DNA from: Effrenium voratum
Taxonomy: Eukaryota; Sar; Dinophyceae; Suessiales; Symbiodiniaceae
DNA: 64,000 nt
Assembly (NCBI GenBank): GCA_963377175.1
Contig: CAUJNA010003013.1
Location: 234,283-298,282 of the forward strand
Direction of reading: 5' to 3'
The notes beneath the pieces are model-generated. The model did no database searches, was not told the origin of the DNA, and was given only the letters and a program-made list of their open reading frames with translations. Position 1 is the stretch's first letter; every line of letters starts with the position of its first letter. Shown piece by piece: positions 23,108 to 34,600 of this stretch. A program made the translations under genes and the position numbers.

Positions 23108-25735
23108 TTGAGGTCCTTAAGGGGGCATGTGCTGCCTAGGGTTCAAATTCTACTAATTCCGGCGAGGATGTGTTTTGATTTATTTGGGCTTCACGTGGTG
23201 TTTCCCGCACTCTGTCCTCCAAGCTCTGTGTTCAGAGCAGTTTTGCGGCCTTGGTGCAAATTTGTTGGGGTTGATGTTATACAAGAGTTTCAGCCAATGC
23301 GATTTCAAAACAATCTCTCACTTTGCGGTCTTAGCGTGCTTGAAGCACGAGAGAGGTTAGACAGCAGTGCCGTAACTTTATGACTCTATTTTTTAGCTTT
23401 TAGGCTGATGAGTGTTGCCAGGCTTTTTTCGGGCTCCTCAAGCTTCCCTTCCCTGAGGCTCCGCAAGCTTCCCCGAGCTTCTCAAAGCCTCCCCAAGCCT
23501 CCCGAGCAATTTATGAGAGTTCCCGAAGTTTTGCTTGGTGCTCTTTGAAACTGCATTCTTGCTGAATTCTGGGTTGGCCTTCTCGGGGCCTTTAAAGGTC
23601 CTTGTGTGAACTTGCGCGAGGTCCAGGGGAGGCGAGCCAAGGGTGTTGCAAAAATTGAGGGGCGCCAGGCCGCCTTAAGTGTTTCAAGTCGCTCAAGATC
23701 TTTTGGCCCTCCACAAACACCTCTCCACAGGCGCTGCGGCACAGCGCGCGTCACCCGCGCTTGTGGGCTGGGCAGCCCCTGCAGACGGAAGCCTTCTCAC
23801 TAGGCTGCAGAAAAAGCGACGTGCGACCCAGGTAGCGCGACAGGCACGCATAGTACTGGAACTTCTGAACGCTGAATGCTGAATGCTGGGGCCAAAACTG
23901 CGATCTGCAGCATCCGGAATTTGCTGAAGTGGGCCCCTGTTAGGCAATGCTGCTGGTTGGTTTGACAAAGAAACTAGATGGGGTCAGCGGCCAAGTTTGC
24001 GCCAACAAGGCAGCCCTAGGCCCTAGGCCTTTTTTTGGGCCATTGAACCGCCAAGCGCCCAGGCGACGCAACACCAACGCAACTGTGCGAATCTTGCAGG
24101 CCCAAGCAATGCCAGACAAACACGCAACTAGCCCAACCACATAGTTGTCCGCAAAAGAATCCAAATACAAATGATTAACTCTTGTTGGCCTCCGCAGGGC
24201 CGCCGCACCTTCTTTCGTGTGTTTCAAGCCAGCCGCAGTCATCCGGGAAGCGGGCGCGTGCGGCGATGATGCCGCGCGTAGGCGCCTGAAACGGGCAGGG
24301 GAGGGGCGCGTCGCATAACCGCAGCAAGGGCCGACACGCGGCAACGCCGTAGGTTTTATCAGCCACACACTCAGCTTAGAATCGCGCTTGCTCGACGCGC
24401 TCCTCCGGTCACTTGTTTGACACGCTCATCCGATACCGCTCCCAACCGCATGAGCGGTGGAGCGCATGAAAGCAGTTGAGGATGACATCGTAACACTCCG
24501 CTTTAAATTCCACCGACTTCGGTTAGGCTTTTTGGCGGTAGCGGTTGCAGAGCCAAAAACGGCTGGAACGCCAATGAGGCCAATGGGGTATTAATGCACT
24601 ACAGTTGTGATAGGGTGAGGCGAGCGATGCAGATGAGCCTGGAGAGCAAAGCATCGCTGCCAAGCAGGAACTAAGAACCAAGCTCATGATGTTGTTGGGT
24701 CACGAGCTTCAACATGTAACGAACACCCAAAGCTGCGTGGGCTTCGATTTCCACCGCGCAGCAATGATGATTCTGGCCAAAGGCCCTGCGTGGAAGCACC
24801 AGTAGCTCCCACTACCTGCTACCGACACACGCGCCCGGTCAATGTTCACTACACTAGGTGTCTTGCATCTTTCGCTGTCTTCGGCAGAAGGGGGGCAGTT
24901 TCTGAAGTGCTTGACTTTCCTAGCTTGTCCCTGACACACACAGACCGACCACGGGCGCCGTCAGCGCCGCCCTCAGCGAAGAGCTCATCACGCCTCTCAC
25001 CCTTGCACTTGAACATCTCACCAGAATGCGCTTTGAGGGGCTTGGCAGTTAAGCAGAACCCATAACCAGGCAATGGGCGTAGCGAACGAATATGAGGAAC
25101 GACGCAATGAAGCGCCGCAGTGCCAACTGATTAATGCGATGACCAGTTGGCAGCAATCGATGGTGCACGCCTGGCCACAACGTTCTTCACATTGCAGATG
25201 CTGTCTGATTTCTTGCGTGCCCCAACATCCATATCGATCTTTTCCCCCTGGAACATCATGGCTGTACTGATGGTTGATCAGTAACCATTGGCGCCACCCA
25301 CGCACCACATGGTGATGAAACGTCCAGCGGCGAGAGTCTGGCGCCGCCAACTGCGAAATTGAAGCCTCAGTGGTCACGTCTACCGCGCTTACTGCATTTT
25401 CAGTGGGTTCTGTTCAGCCATTTAGGAAGCGTTGCAAAAAGGAACCAACAGGTCACCGTGTCATCCAGTGATGTTTATAACAACTCGATGTTCTGCGCCA
25501 AGGCTCCAAACTTCGAGTCATTCTTCTTCGCAGAGATCGGCGCTCGGCTCACTAGTTTCCCTGGCCCGCGCTGCGCTTGCGCTCGAGCCCGGCCGTTCGC
25601 AGGCACAAGGTCTATAGCGCGCTCGCCTCACATTCAAACGTGTTGCCAACCGTCATTTTGCCGCGCAAATCTAAGCCAACAAAATGCGTGATCATGCGGT
25701 CAGGGACACAGTTAAAACACATCGTAGAACATGTA
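23108..25735. other. Unique sequence, no recognised feature
   Basis: It includes a cluster of CTTCCC/CCCGAGCTT words at 23420-23510. Overlapping frames on both strands have no recognisable motif. Confidence 0.45.
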
Positions 25736-26200
25736 TCAACCGGCCAACCAGCAGGTCGCACCTGCTCTGATGTTGTCTAAGCTTGTAAGCCGTCGAGGGA
25801 CCCGCCGAGCCAAAGTACATGAGCATGAAGTCACCAGGCAGCCGGCGCAGTTGAGCGTCACGTCCTTTTGCGATATCAGAACAGACCCAGCTATGTACAG
25901 CGCAAGTACGAAAGGAGTAAATACCACTGCCGAGTCAATTGCTTTTGCTAGCGTCCTTTCTTGAGGGATTAGCTCTGGATTTAGTTCTTCCTGGGCCTCC
26001 AGCCATCGGACGCGGCGACGCTCCTTCGAATCAGGACTAAGTGCATCACGCAGCTGCTCACCAGCATTGCTTCGGCCAAACCTGAAGGTCCTGATTGCAC
26101 GGCCCGAAAAGAGAGTCACGTTACACCAGCGTGCTGTTCTTGGCTCAAACTTACTCTCATCCGAATCGCTGACTGCGTGGCGGGCCAGCGCGTTGGCCAA
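25736..26200 (-). CDS. Hypothetical protein or exon with one possible membrane segment
   Basis: A 154-codon minus-strand frame, not recognised. The middle is charged (SKERRRVRWLEAQEELNPEL), followed by a hydrophobic stretch of about 19 residues (VVFTPFVLALYIAGSVLIS) that could span a membrane. The part after QKD is Cys/Arg-rich and looks less protein-like. A GT directly after the GAC codon near 25860 could be a splice donor, so the real unit may be an exon of about 100 codons. A convergent plus-strand frame (26332-26778) also looks protein-like, so direction is uncertain. Confidence 0.2.
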   Translation of the reverse strand: MANALARHAVSDSDESKFEPRTARWCNVTLFSGRAIRTFRFGRSNAGEQLRDALSPDSKERRRVRWLEAQEELNPELIPQERTLAKAIDSAVVFTPFVLALYIAGSVLISQKDVTLNCAGCLVTSCSCTLARRVPRRLTSLDNIRAGATCWLAG

Positions 26201-29200
26201 CCTGGTGGTGCCGGGAAGCTTCGACTTGAAGACAATCCTGATCAGCCAACATCAAGCCCATCACGCGCCTTGCGATCGCTACGAGCTGCGGCGGGCACAG
26301 ATGGCGACAGCTACTGCAGCTTCTGGCAACGATGACGCGTAAGACGCAGAGCGCAGTTGGAGTCTCGGGGGGAGATCCCTTCAACTACGGTTCGTCACCC
26401 GAAGCGCTCGAGTCCGACTTGACGCTCATGTTCCAGCTTCAGGCGCAGACCCACCTGCTCGACACGGCGTGCGGCGCAGAGAAGCATTGGCGTGACAAGG
26501 TCATCATCCATGCGGCCGACTCTTCGACCGGACCACGCGGTCGTTTCAATTTAGACCTGCGCAGTGAGAGTTGGATCTTGCTTGACCGAGAGGCATCTTG
26601 TGAACTGTTCCAGGCTGTTTCCCAACACAACGTCGCTGCGCGTCCATGCGATTGTTCCCACGCAGGCTGGGCTTCGCCGGACGACGTCCTCAAGAACATG
26701 GTCCCTTCCTTGGTGTTGTTGCCGCCGCTTGGTCCGGATCTTGGCCAAGTGGCCACGCCATGCGCGGCTAGGTGTTGAAACCAAAGTGAAATACTTCCAC
26801 GATCTGGCTAGCTTGCGCATCATGGTATCACACAGGTGTATCTGGCTCTGCGCAGCAAGGTGGTACTGGTGTTTCACACACAGCAATGAGAAAAACAGCG
26901 CGACAGACAGGCTCAAGGTTCAAGGCAAACGTCGTGCGCAAATGGTCAAAATGTTTCGCAGGGCTCGTTGGTCGGAGCCATCATCTCCCGTGTTCAGGAA
27001 CACACGCACGCGCCCAGAAGGAAGCTCGCCATTCCTGAGCGCGCGGACAGTGGAACCGTGGTGCTGGCATAGGATGTTGCAGCGCTCGCGCCTGGTGGTT
27101 GTTGTTAAATTAAAATGACACATTCACCCAGTTTCGTCAGCGTGATTAGTGGAGCCCGAATAATGTGAACTTGTGGACCGGTAGAAAGTGACAAAGATGC
27201 ACAAGTGAAATTTGTCTCTCAGTCCATCACACGAGTGGTTCGCAGGCGTGGCGAGAGGGCGCGGTCACCTCAACTCACCCGCTTGAACCAGCCAAGGATC
27301 TTCTTTGCGTCAGCCAGCTCGCGCAAGGTTCTTACGCCGAGCCGCGCCAGCTGTTTGCGTGCGAAAGACATGTTGCCGGCTGCTGTTCCGTCAGCGCAGA
27401 CTTGGTCTGACCTGAGTAAAGTCTCAGTAGAGGCAAAATAATGCATCACCCCTGTCTGATTGCAAGTGGGGCTGAGGCTTGCAACAAGCGACTGTCAACC
27501 GACAGCCTCATAGCTAATTGAAGTAGGTTCCGATGACCTCGCGCGTCGACCGCGAGCCAGAAACTCTGCTGGGTGCAAAAGAGACAACTCTTTTTTCGAT
27601 GTGTAGCAGCGCGGCAGTGGTTTCAGTTTTCCCCACCATGGGCAGGTGAACAGTCCTCACTTTGCTCTAAGCCACCCGACCTAGATGCCAAACAGCTACT
27701 GTGTGATTCAGGGGGCGTCAACAACGCCATGAGCTGGAAGGGAATTTCAGAAGAAAAGGTAAGACGCGCCAAGCGCAGCCGTCATCATCAACAACAACCA
27801 ACAATTCAGTAGAACAATGCCAGGGCAGACATACCCGTGAAACATCTAAAGCGCCCAACGAAACACACACACACACATGCAGACTTATTTTCTGTAGCAG
27901 TTGGAATGGTTCTCAAAAACGAAAGTGTCATGTCCAGTCACGGCACCGCTTACATGCTCTTCAACGCGCTCACAGAGTTCTGTGACACCAATGATGGCCA
28001 GTCAACCGTTAGTGTTTGTGGCAGTGCCACGTCAAGTTACGGAACTTATGGAGTTAGGTTCAGTAAAGACACAAGTGACTTAAGCGGAACATAGAAACAA
28101 TTTAAGGGGAACTTGCGAAAATGTGTTTGGAGGAGATGAGCTGAGTCATGCGGTGTTGTGGATTTGTCGAAGAAGGCTATTTGCTGGGGACGGGAGGGGG
28201 GGTGCGTATGTGCGCTGTCATCAAACCAGGCGAGGGAGGCGGAACAATGCGAACGCAGCGTGTCCGGGCTGAGGGAACGCGGAGGAGTAGCGGCTATAGC
28301 CTTTCGTTTCGCTCTGTTGTGTAGAGGGTGTCCAACGAACGTCAGTTTCAGGGGGCGGGTCACCAGCGCGTGGCACCAACGCTAGAAGCATTACCTTATA
28401 TCTCTGTGTTGGAACAAAGGACGAGGAAACCATAGGCAAACCGAGTTCTGCCGACAATGCATCATCATCATGAGATTGACAAGGGCCTGGGCTTCTCATT
28501 GAGCCGTCCTGAGTAGTCTCATGATGCTCATCATCAACACGCGCTGCGTCCAAAGGCTGTTCTTGCGCTGGCTGGTCTTGCAAGGTAGCAATTGACTTTG
28601 CAGCATGCCTACAATACGGCTGAAGTGCACTGAGCGCGCGGTAAGAATCGCTGCAACCAACACTTCGCCACGCGTCGCTGTCCACCTGCTTACATCCAGC
28701 AATGATGCCTGGGAGAATGAGCTTGCCGACGCCATGGCTATCGCCTTGCGCAAGCCTAGGTTGATGCTTCCCCGCCGTGTCACACGCCTTCCCTGACCAC
28801 GACACCGATGAATGGTCCCGCATTTGTACGCGGAAGTCGCTGGAACGCGGCCTTAACTTTTGGGACCCTTGATGTACTGGTTATGCCATAGTGTTGTTTT
28901 TTTGCTCCTGCTGGTTTACCTTTTCTTCTTTCCTCTTTCCTTCCTTGCTTCCCTCCCTGCTTGTTTTCCTGCCGTCCGGTTTTTTTGTTTGCTGGCTTGC
29001 CCAGTTGCACGCTTGCGAGATCTCAGGCACGCATGCTTACACAGTGGCCACTTGTGAGGTTTCAGCTTTGAGGCCTCAACTAGCGCACGCAACTTCTGAG
29101 AAGACCGTCGCTTGGAATTCAACACATTTGGGTGAACATCTGCCTCAAAAAATAACCCGCCATACGGCGAATGGATTAGAAGCTTGCCTCTAGGCAGCGA

Positions 29201-30884
29201 ATCGGCTTCTCCGTGCAACCCTGATTTCTGCAGGCGCTGGTATATCGGCGCCCCCCCCCCCAACCCCAATAAGGCACATGAATCCGAAGTTTCAATCATA
29301 AGGTTTAAGACTTAGTCTGACATTGTTGTTGGGTAGGGTGTCTAAAGGTTTTCCTGTTACAGCCAAGGTTCACAGATGCCCAGCTCACCACTACCATTGC
29401 GCAAGTTATGGTTTGTGTGCGCCTGTCGTTTTACGCTGGCCGACCTATGAACGTCATGTTCTTTCGATAACAGGGCTTGCCATTCCAAGCCAGCAAAACG
29501 CAGCTGAACGATTTGGAGGCCTGGTGCAGGAAGGGCGGGTTAGCTTTCAGCGCGTGCTGGGGACAGTCGCAAAGAGGCCACCTACAGTTTACTCTATCCA
29601 AGTCAGCCGCCGCAAGTGAACCAAGCAAAGGAACATAGTTGTTGCCAAAAGTTGTGATCTAGTTATCTAAGGAGAGTTGCGCGTCGGAGATTCAGGCCAA
29701 GATGCCCAGCACGGGTTCTGGTCAAGGTTCGTGCCCAATTCGCTATCTTGAAGTGTGGCCAGCTCCGCAGGGTAGCGAGGCTGGCTTGGGCGGCGCGCGG
29801 TAGTAGGTCCTCCCACGCGCGCAAAGGCACCGCGCTTCTCGTAGGCCAGCCCCTGGAAGGGGGGCGGGGCAAACAAACCCAAACAAACAAATGTTGAGGC
29901 CGGCGAAGAGTTTCCTATTGGGGGGTTTCATGAAACCCTGCCCAAGCGTGCTTTGATTATAACCATTCTCGGGAAGATAGAAAAGCTCGAGCATATGGAA
30001 AATGATCTTAAAAGGGGGGCCCTGCGATAAGATAGAAAGTTTCTGGAAATGACCCCTCGTAGATTACTTCAGTATGGGGAGTTTTTTCAGGGGGAAAGGT
30101 GATCCCTTGGAGTGCCAAAAAAAGTTTCTATCTTTCCGCGGAGCGAATCCAGACCAACCCTTGAAAGAAATGTCTCGTCCTGCGGAAAGAGCAGACAGGA
30201 GCCTTGAAAGTTCTGCCCGAGACATAGTGGCGTAGCGTTCCCGCGAGCAGATCTGGCCTGATCTTCGAGCCAGCGAGGTAGCTGTGAGTCAAAAAGGGAA
30301 CCTCCCATGGACAGACGCAGAGGTCAGCGCTGTGTCCGCTCCAGCCTCGACTGCGGCGCTGAAGCGACGGCGCGCAACTGCGCAGCTTTCCCAGAAGACC
30401 GGCGAGCAACCCGTAGGCGCCAAATCCAAAGGCATGCCTTCGTTCATCTTGCCATGGCCAGGTAGCAGGCCGCTCCCTCGGCAGGCGGCAACTCTGGATC
30501 GGCCTGCGAGCCGCAGGCGCAGGCAAACGCCCTCCAACCACATTAATTAGGTTCAAATCTGTCTCCAGAACTGGTCGACTGAATCGGACTGGGCTTGCTG
30601 CGGAGGCGCTAGGCGCACTTGGCAGGAGGCGCGCGCGCCGACCAAATAACACCGTCCAGCCGGCAGCAACGCTGACAGTGGGCCTTTGCAAGACAGCGCC
30701 TGCGCGCTTGCGCCCGGAGTGCCTCCCGCCGCTTAGCCAACAGTGACTGACAGCGGCGCGTTGGCAAGCAGCGTGCAATCTCCTAAGAGTGTCGTTGGTC
30801 GTCCGGCTCCAAGACTTGGCAACAATGTATGACATCTATCTACTTATCTGTCTAGCTGACTTCTCTGTGTCTATCCACCTGGCC
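26201..30884. other. Unique sequence with unconfirmed exon-like frames
   Basis: Frames that look more protein-like than their surroundings lie at 26332-26778 (+), 26920-27123 (-), 27573-27812 (+), 27901-28083 (+) and 28221-28823 (-). None is recognised and no continuous gene model is supported. A perfect 16-base palindrome, GGGTTTCATGAAACCC, is at 29923-29938. A C-run lies at 29252-29262. Confidence 0.35.
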
Positions 30885-31275
30885 TTGAAAGTGCTGCGCC
30901 TGCCACGAAATCTTTCCCTCTCTTTGCTCCTGCCGCAAAATCTGCGCCTGACTTTGCGAAGGCGTTGCGCTTGCGCCTAGACGCTCCAGCGGTGCACGAA
31001 AGAAACCATTTCCAAGAAACCGTGTCAAACGTCGCTGTTGGCAACGGGCGCCAACAAAACGCATCACGTCGCTCAAATCGCATCATTTTATCGACAAACC
31101 GCACTTGGTTTGTAGAAGCGTTAAAGGGTTGCGCGGCGGACAACTTTGAAGCCTCTAGGTTGCGCCTGCCACCAAATCTGGACCTTGCGAAAGTGCTGCG
31201 CCCGCCACGAAATCCGCGCCTGACCTTGCGAAAGTACTGCGCCTGCCGCACGCAAGTGCTGCGCCTTCCAAGTGC
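30885..31275 (+). repeat. Degenerate repeat, TGCGAAAGTGCTGCGCCTGCC
   Basis: Units of about 40-50 bases of the form CTTGCGAAAGTGCTGCGCC, TGCCACGAAATC and TGCGCCTGAC recur at about 30885-30985 and 31185-31275. Between them is roughly 200 bases of unrelated sequence. The same unit occurs inverted at 54165-54285. Confidence 0.75.
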
Positions 31276-31449
31276 TGCTGCTAATTCTGCAAGAAGCGAA
31301 AGCAGCCGTGCCAAGCACCCCAGCCCCGAGATTGGTTCAACACGCTCCGAACGCGCTCCTGACGTGCTCCGAAAAGGCTCGACCACGCTTAGAAAATGAG
31401 CGCCCAAACCAAAGCTCCAAAACCGGCCGTACCACGAACGTTCCTAAAC

Positions 31450-31690
31450 ATCCTGTCATTGCTGCTGTCCTTCATTTGTCTTCTGTCTCTTTCTTTTTTG
31501 CTGCCTGTCTGCTTGTCTTTCTGTCTTTCTGTCTTTCTGTCTTTCCGTCTTTCTGTCTTTCCGTCTTTCCGTCTTTCATTTTTCTCTCTTTCTTTTTTTT
31601 ATTTCTGTGTTTTTGTCTTTATGTTTTTTCGCTCTCACTCTCTCTCTCTCTTTCTCTTTCTCTGTCTCTCCTCATTTTCTCACCTTCCGC
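31450..31690 (+). repeat. Pyrimidine-rich tract with (CTTTCTGT)n
   Basis: Eight-base CTTTCTGT/CTTTCCGT units at about 31515-31585, followed by TCTC runs to 31675. Confidence 0.9.
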
Positions 31691-34600
31691 TTTTCCTGCC
31701 ACCTTCAATTCCTATTCCTAGATTTTCTTGTATGCTCTTCTTGTTACAGATCTTTTCCTCAATTGATTTCCGTCGCTTTCCTTTACTCGTTTCTTGTCGT
31801 TTCTTCTCTGAAAGGGCGTGACCTGCACTCTTGTCTCCGAGGGCGTAGTTGAGCTTGTCGAGCTTGCGTGCCATGGAACCCGCCAAAACGTTTCTGCTCG
31901 CATTCTGTGAAAGGCCTGACCCGCTGGATCCGTCAGCGGCCAAACCCTTGAGTTTGGGACTGAGCTTGGGATGCGGCCGTAAAGGAGCAGTGCGCCAAGT
32001 TGGTTTCTCGAGCATTCACATGTTCCATCCCAAGAGTTGCACCTTAGTAAATGCCGCGAAAGTGGCCCAACAATCGGGAGGTTTACCCAGAAATGCTTGC
32101 AAATTGGGATAGTTTCCGAGCGGAACCCGTGACACAAGGTTCCTCGACAACTTTTTTAGACTGGTGAAGCAAACGTTGTGGCAAAGGTCAGCAATGCCAT
32201 GAGCGCTCCAATTTCAGGGTTCCCATTGCGGGATTGGTTGGGGCGCGTAGCCTTGTTCCCTGACCCCGGCGCTGACTCTCAGGCGAGATCGCTCACCTGA
32301 CAATCACAAAGCTGACTGCTGGCGGTCTCAGTCAGATTTTGTTTGCAGGGCTTATAGTGAGCTCGATACCGATTTTCATGGGTTTGTTTGTGGCAGGCTC
32401 ATGACTGGAGAACCCTGAGGCAAAGAATTGCCAAGCCAAGCTCACAGACTCCATTGCAGAGTTGGTTCCAAGCTTAGAGTGACTCACGGGATGGCGCTAT
32501 GTCCATTTGAAGCCACTCTGCTTTCCAGGTGAAAACGTGGCGACCTCAGGTGCTCCGGTGGCCGAAACGAAAAGACATGTTTGCCAGGTTTGTTTCCTGC
32601 CAGGATTCGGGGCTTGTTTTGCTAGCAACTCTGGGTTTGTGGCATGCTCGCCACGCGCACTTGCAAGAACCCCCATGGACAGCGCAACTGAAGGCCGCCC
32701 AGGTTTTGCGCGGATTCAAAGAGCCCAACGTCAAACTGTGGAACGGGTAGCCAAGAGCGGATGTGATGGATGTGTGCTTCGAATATTTGTCCACGTGATG
32801 TTTTTTTAGTTGGCGCGGGGGCGTTGTGATCGAGGCCCGACTCGCCTGGTGGACGCTTCCAAGAGAACCGGTTGCGGCAGCTTTTTAAGGCGTCGCGGGC
32901 AGTGCTTCGGGACTTAACTTAAACGCCATGTTTCTGTAGGTTTCGTTGAGAGCTTCCTTCGCCGAATTCAATTTGCACTTAAAAATGCAAGCTTTTGGTG
33001 ACCTGTGCTTTCAACGTTTTTTGCTGAAGCCCGCTTTCGCTTTTCAGAACACTTGTCTGTTTGGAAAGCACACTCGGCACTGCACCCATGCCAGCCACCT
33101 AATAAGCACACCCGCGCCCGCGCGCCCGCTGACGCGCACCCGCTCAGCGGTGTATCCACGCCTGCCAAATGGTGCACCTTGGAAACCGTTTGTGCACGCT
33201 TGGCTGCGGAGACGAGAGCATGTGAACACAGACTTACTTTCCCAGCCAGGCAAGTTGCGCGTGTTATTTTTTTCGGGAGATCGTATTTGTTTGTTGGGCG
33301 CACGCAGCGCTATGTGACGACGGATAGAAATGCAACCTATGCCGTGACACCGGTGTGTCGTTCCTTGAGGTACCCTTTCTGCCGTGGTTTTGCAGGGAAA
33401 GCAAGAAGAAAACCACGCCGGTTTTTTAGCGGGTCCCCTGCAAAACAAAAAGACAACCAAAACAGAAGACAGAACTGTGCAGCAGCTGAGCAAGGGAAGT
33501 CCAGAATATACTCCTTAAAAGGCCATGTGGGTTTGGTTTTGGGTCAAGCATAACTGTAGGAGGCAGAATTTGGGCAGTTTGGGTTTCACTGTGGCGGCAA
33601 TGCTTGTGCAGTTTCTGCAGACATGGCTGTAAACAGAAGACATTGCATCAGTGCTGGACGGATCAGACTTGAAAAGTAGGAGCTGGTTCTCTGAGCCTGG
33701 CTGATCCGATTTCGCCCTTGTGTGCCAAGCGCGGAGCCCTGCCGGCAGAAAGAGGCGTCCGCCAGGCAACGGAACAATCGTCAACATTAGTTGTGTCTAG
33801 ATTGCCGGGGGGGTGGGTGGGTGGGTCAAAAGGTACCAGGCAAAGAAAGAAGCGTTCGCTATGTCTAGATTGTACGGTTGAGCTTCAACCTTCCGCCTAC
33901 ACAAAAAATACGCCCCTCAGTAAGCATGTTCTTTGTTGGGAGACACACTTATCAACAGGAGCCTTGGGGATATGCACTGCTGTCCGGCAAAGGGCAGATA
34001 TGCCACTTAAGTGTTGGCACGGGTTTATCGTTTCTTGAGGTACCCGTTGTGCTATGGTTTTTCAGGAAGGACACTGACAAACATTGTTTTATGTGAGGGC
34101 CTCCTAAAAGCCAACAACCAACAGTTCTTGCAGTTCGTGCAGATGTGTATAAGACAAGAGCATGTTATCAAGACTTGGTCGACCAAGCTTCAAAAGTTCG
34201 TGCAGTTTCTCCTGTCATGGCTGGTCCTATTTGGCCCTCAGTTGGGAAGAACCTGCAAAGGTTCGTGCGGTGTCCGGACACTGTCGAACTCCCAGCTTTG
34301 AGGCAAAAAACCACATGAACTCACGACACACCGGCTTCGAGGGGATCGTCGTGGTGAATTACGCACAACGATTTCAATCAGTGCAGCTTGCTTCAGCGAA
34401 CCTGCGATTTTGCTTTTTGCGGCGTAGGCAGGCGGGTCTTCGACGCAGGGGCGCGTCCACCATTTTTGGGGGTCTCCTGTTTCTAAAAACACTAGCATGA
34501 GCCACATTCAAAACAACAAATTGAGGATGCGTAATTTTAAGAACGCGCACATTTTTTTGGGCCTTCCCAATGTTTGTCTCCTTGAACTGTGCCCGCCTCT

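Noticed and set aside
30128..30835. A 235-codon minus-strand frame
   Set aside because: GC-rich sequence with Arg/Ala/Ser/Leu-heavy composition, no motif, and equally long overlapping frames on the plus strand.
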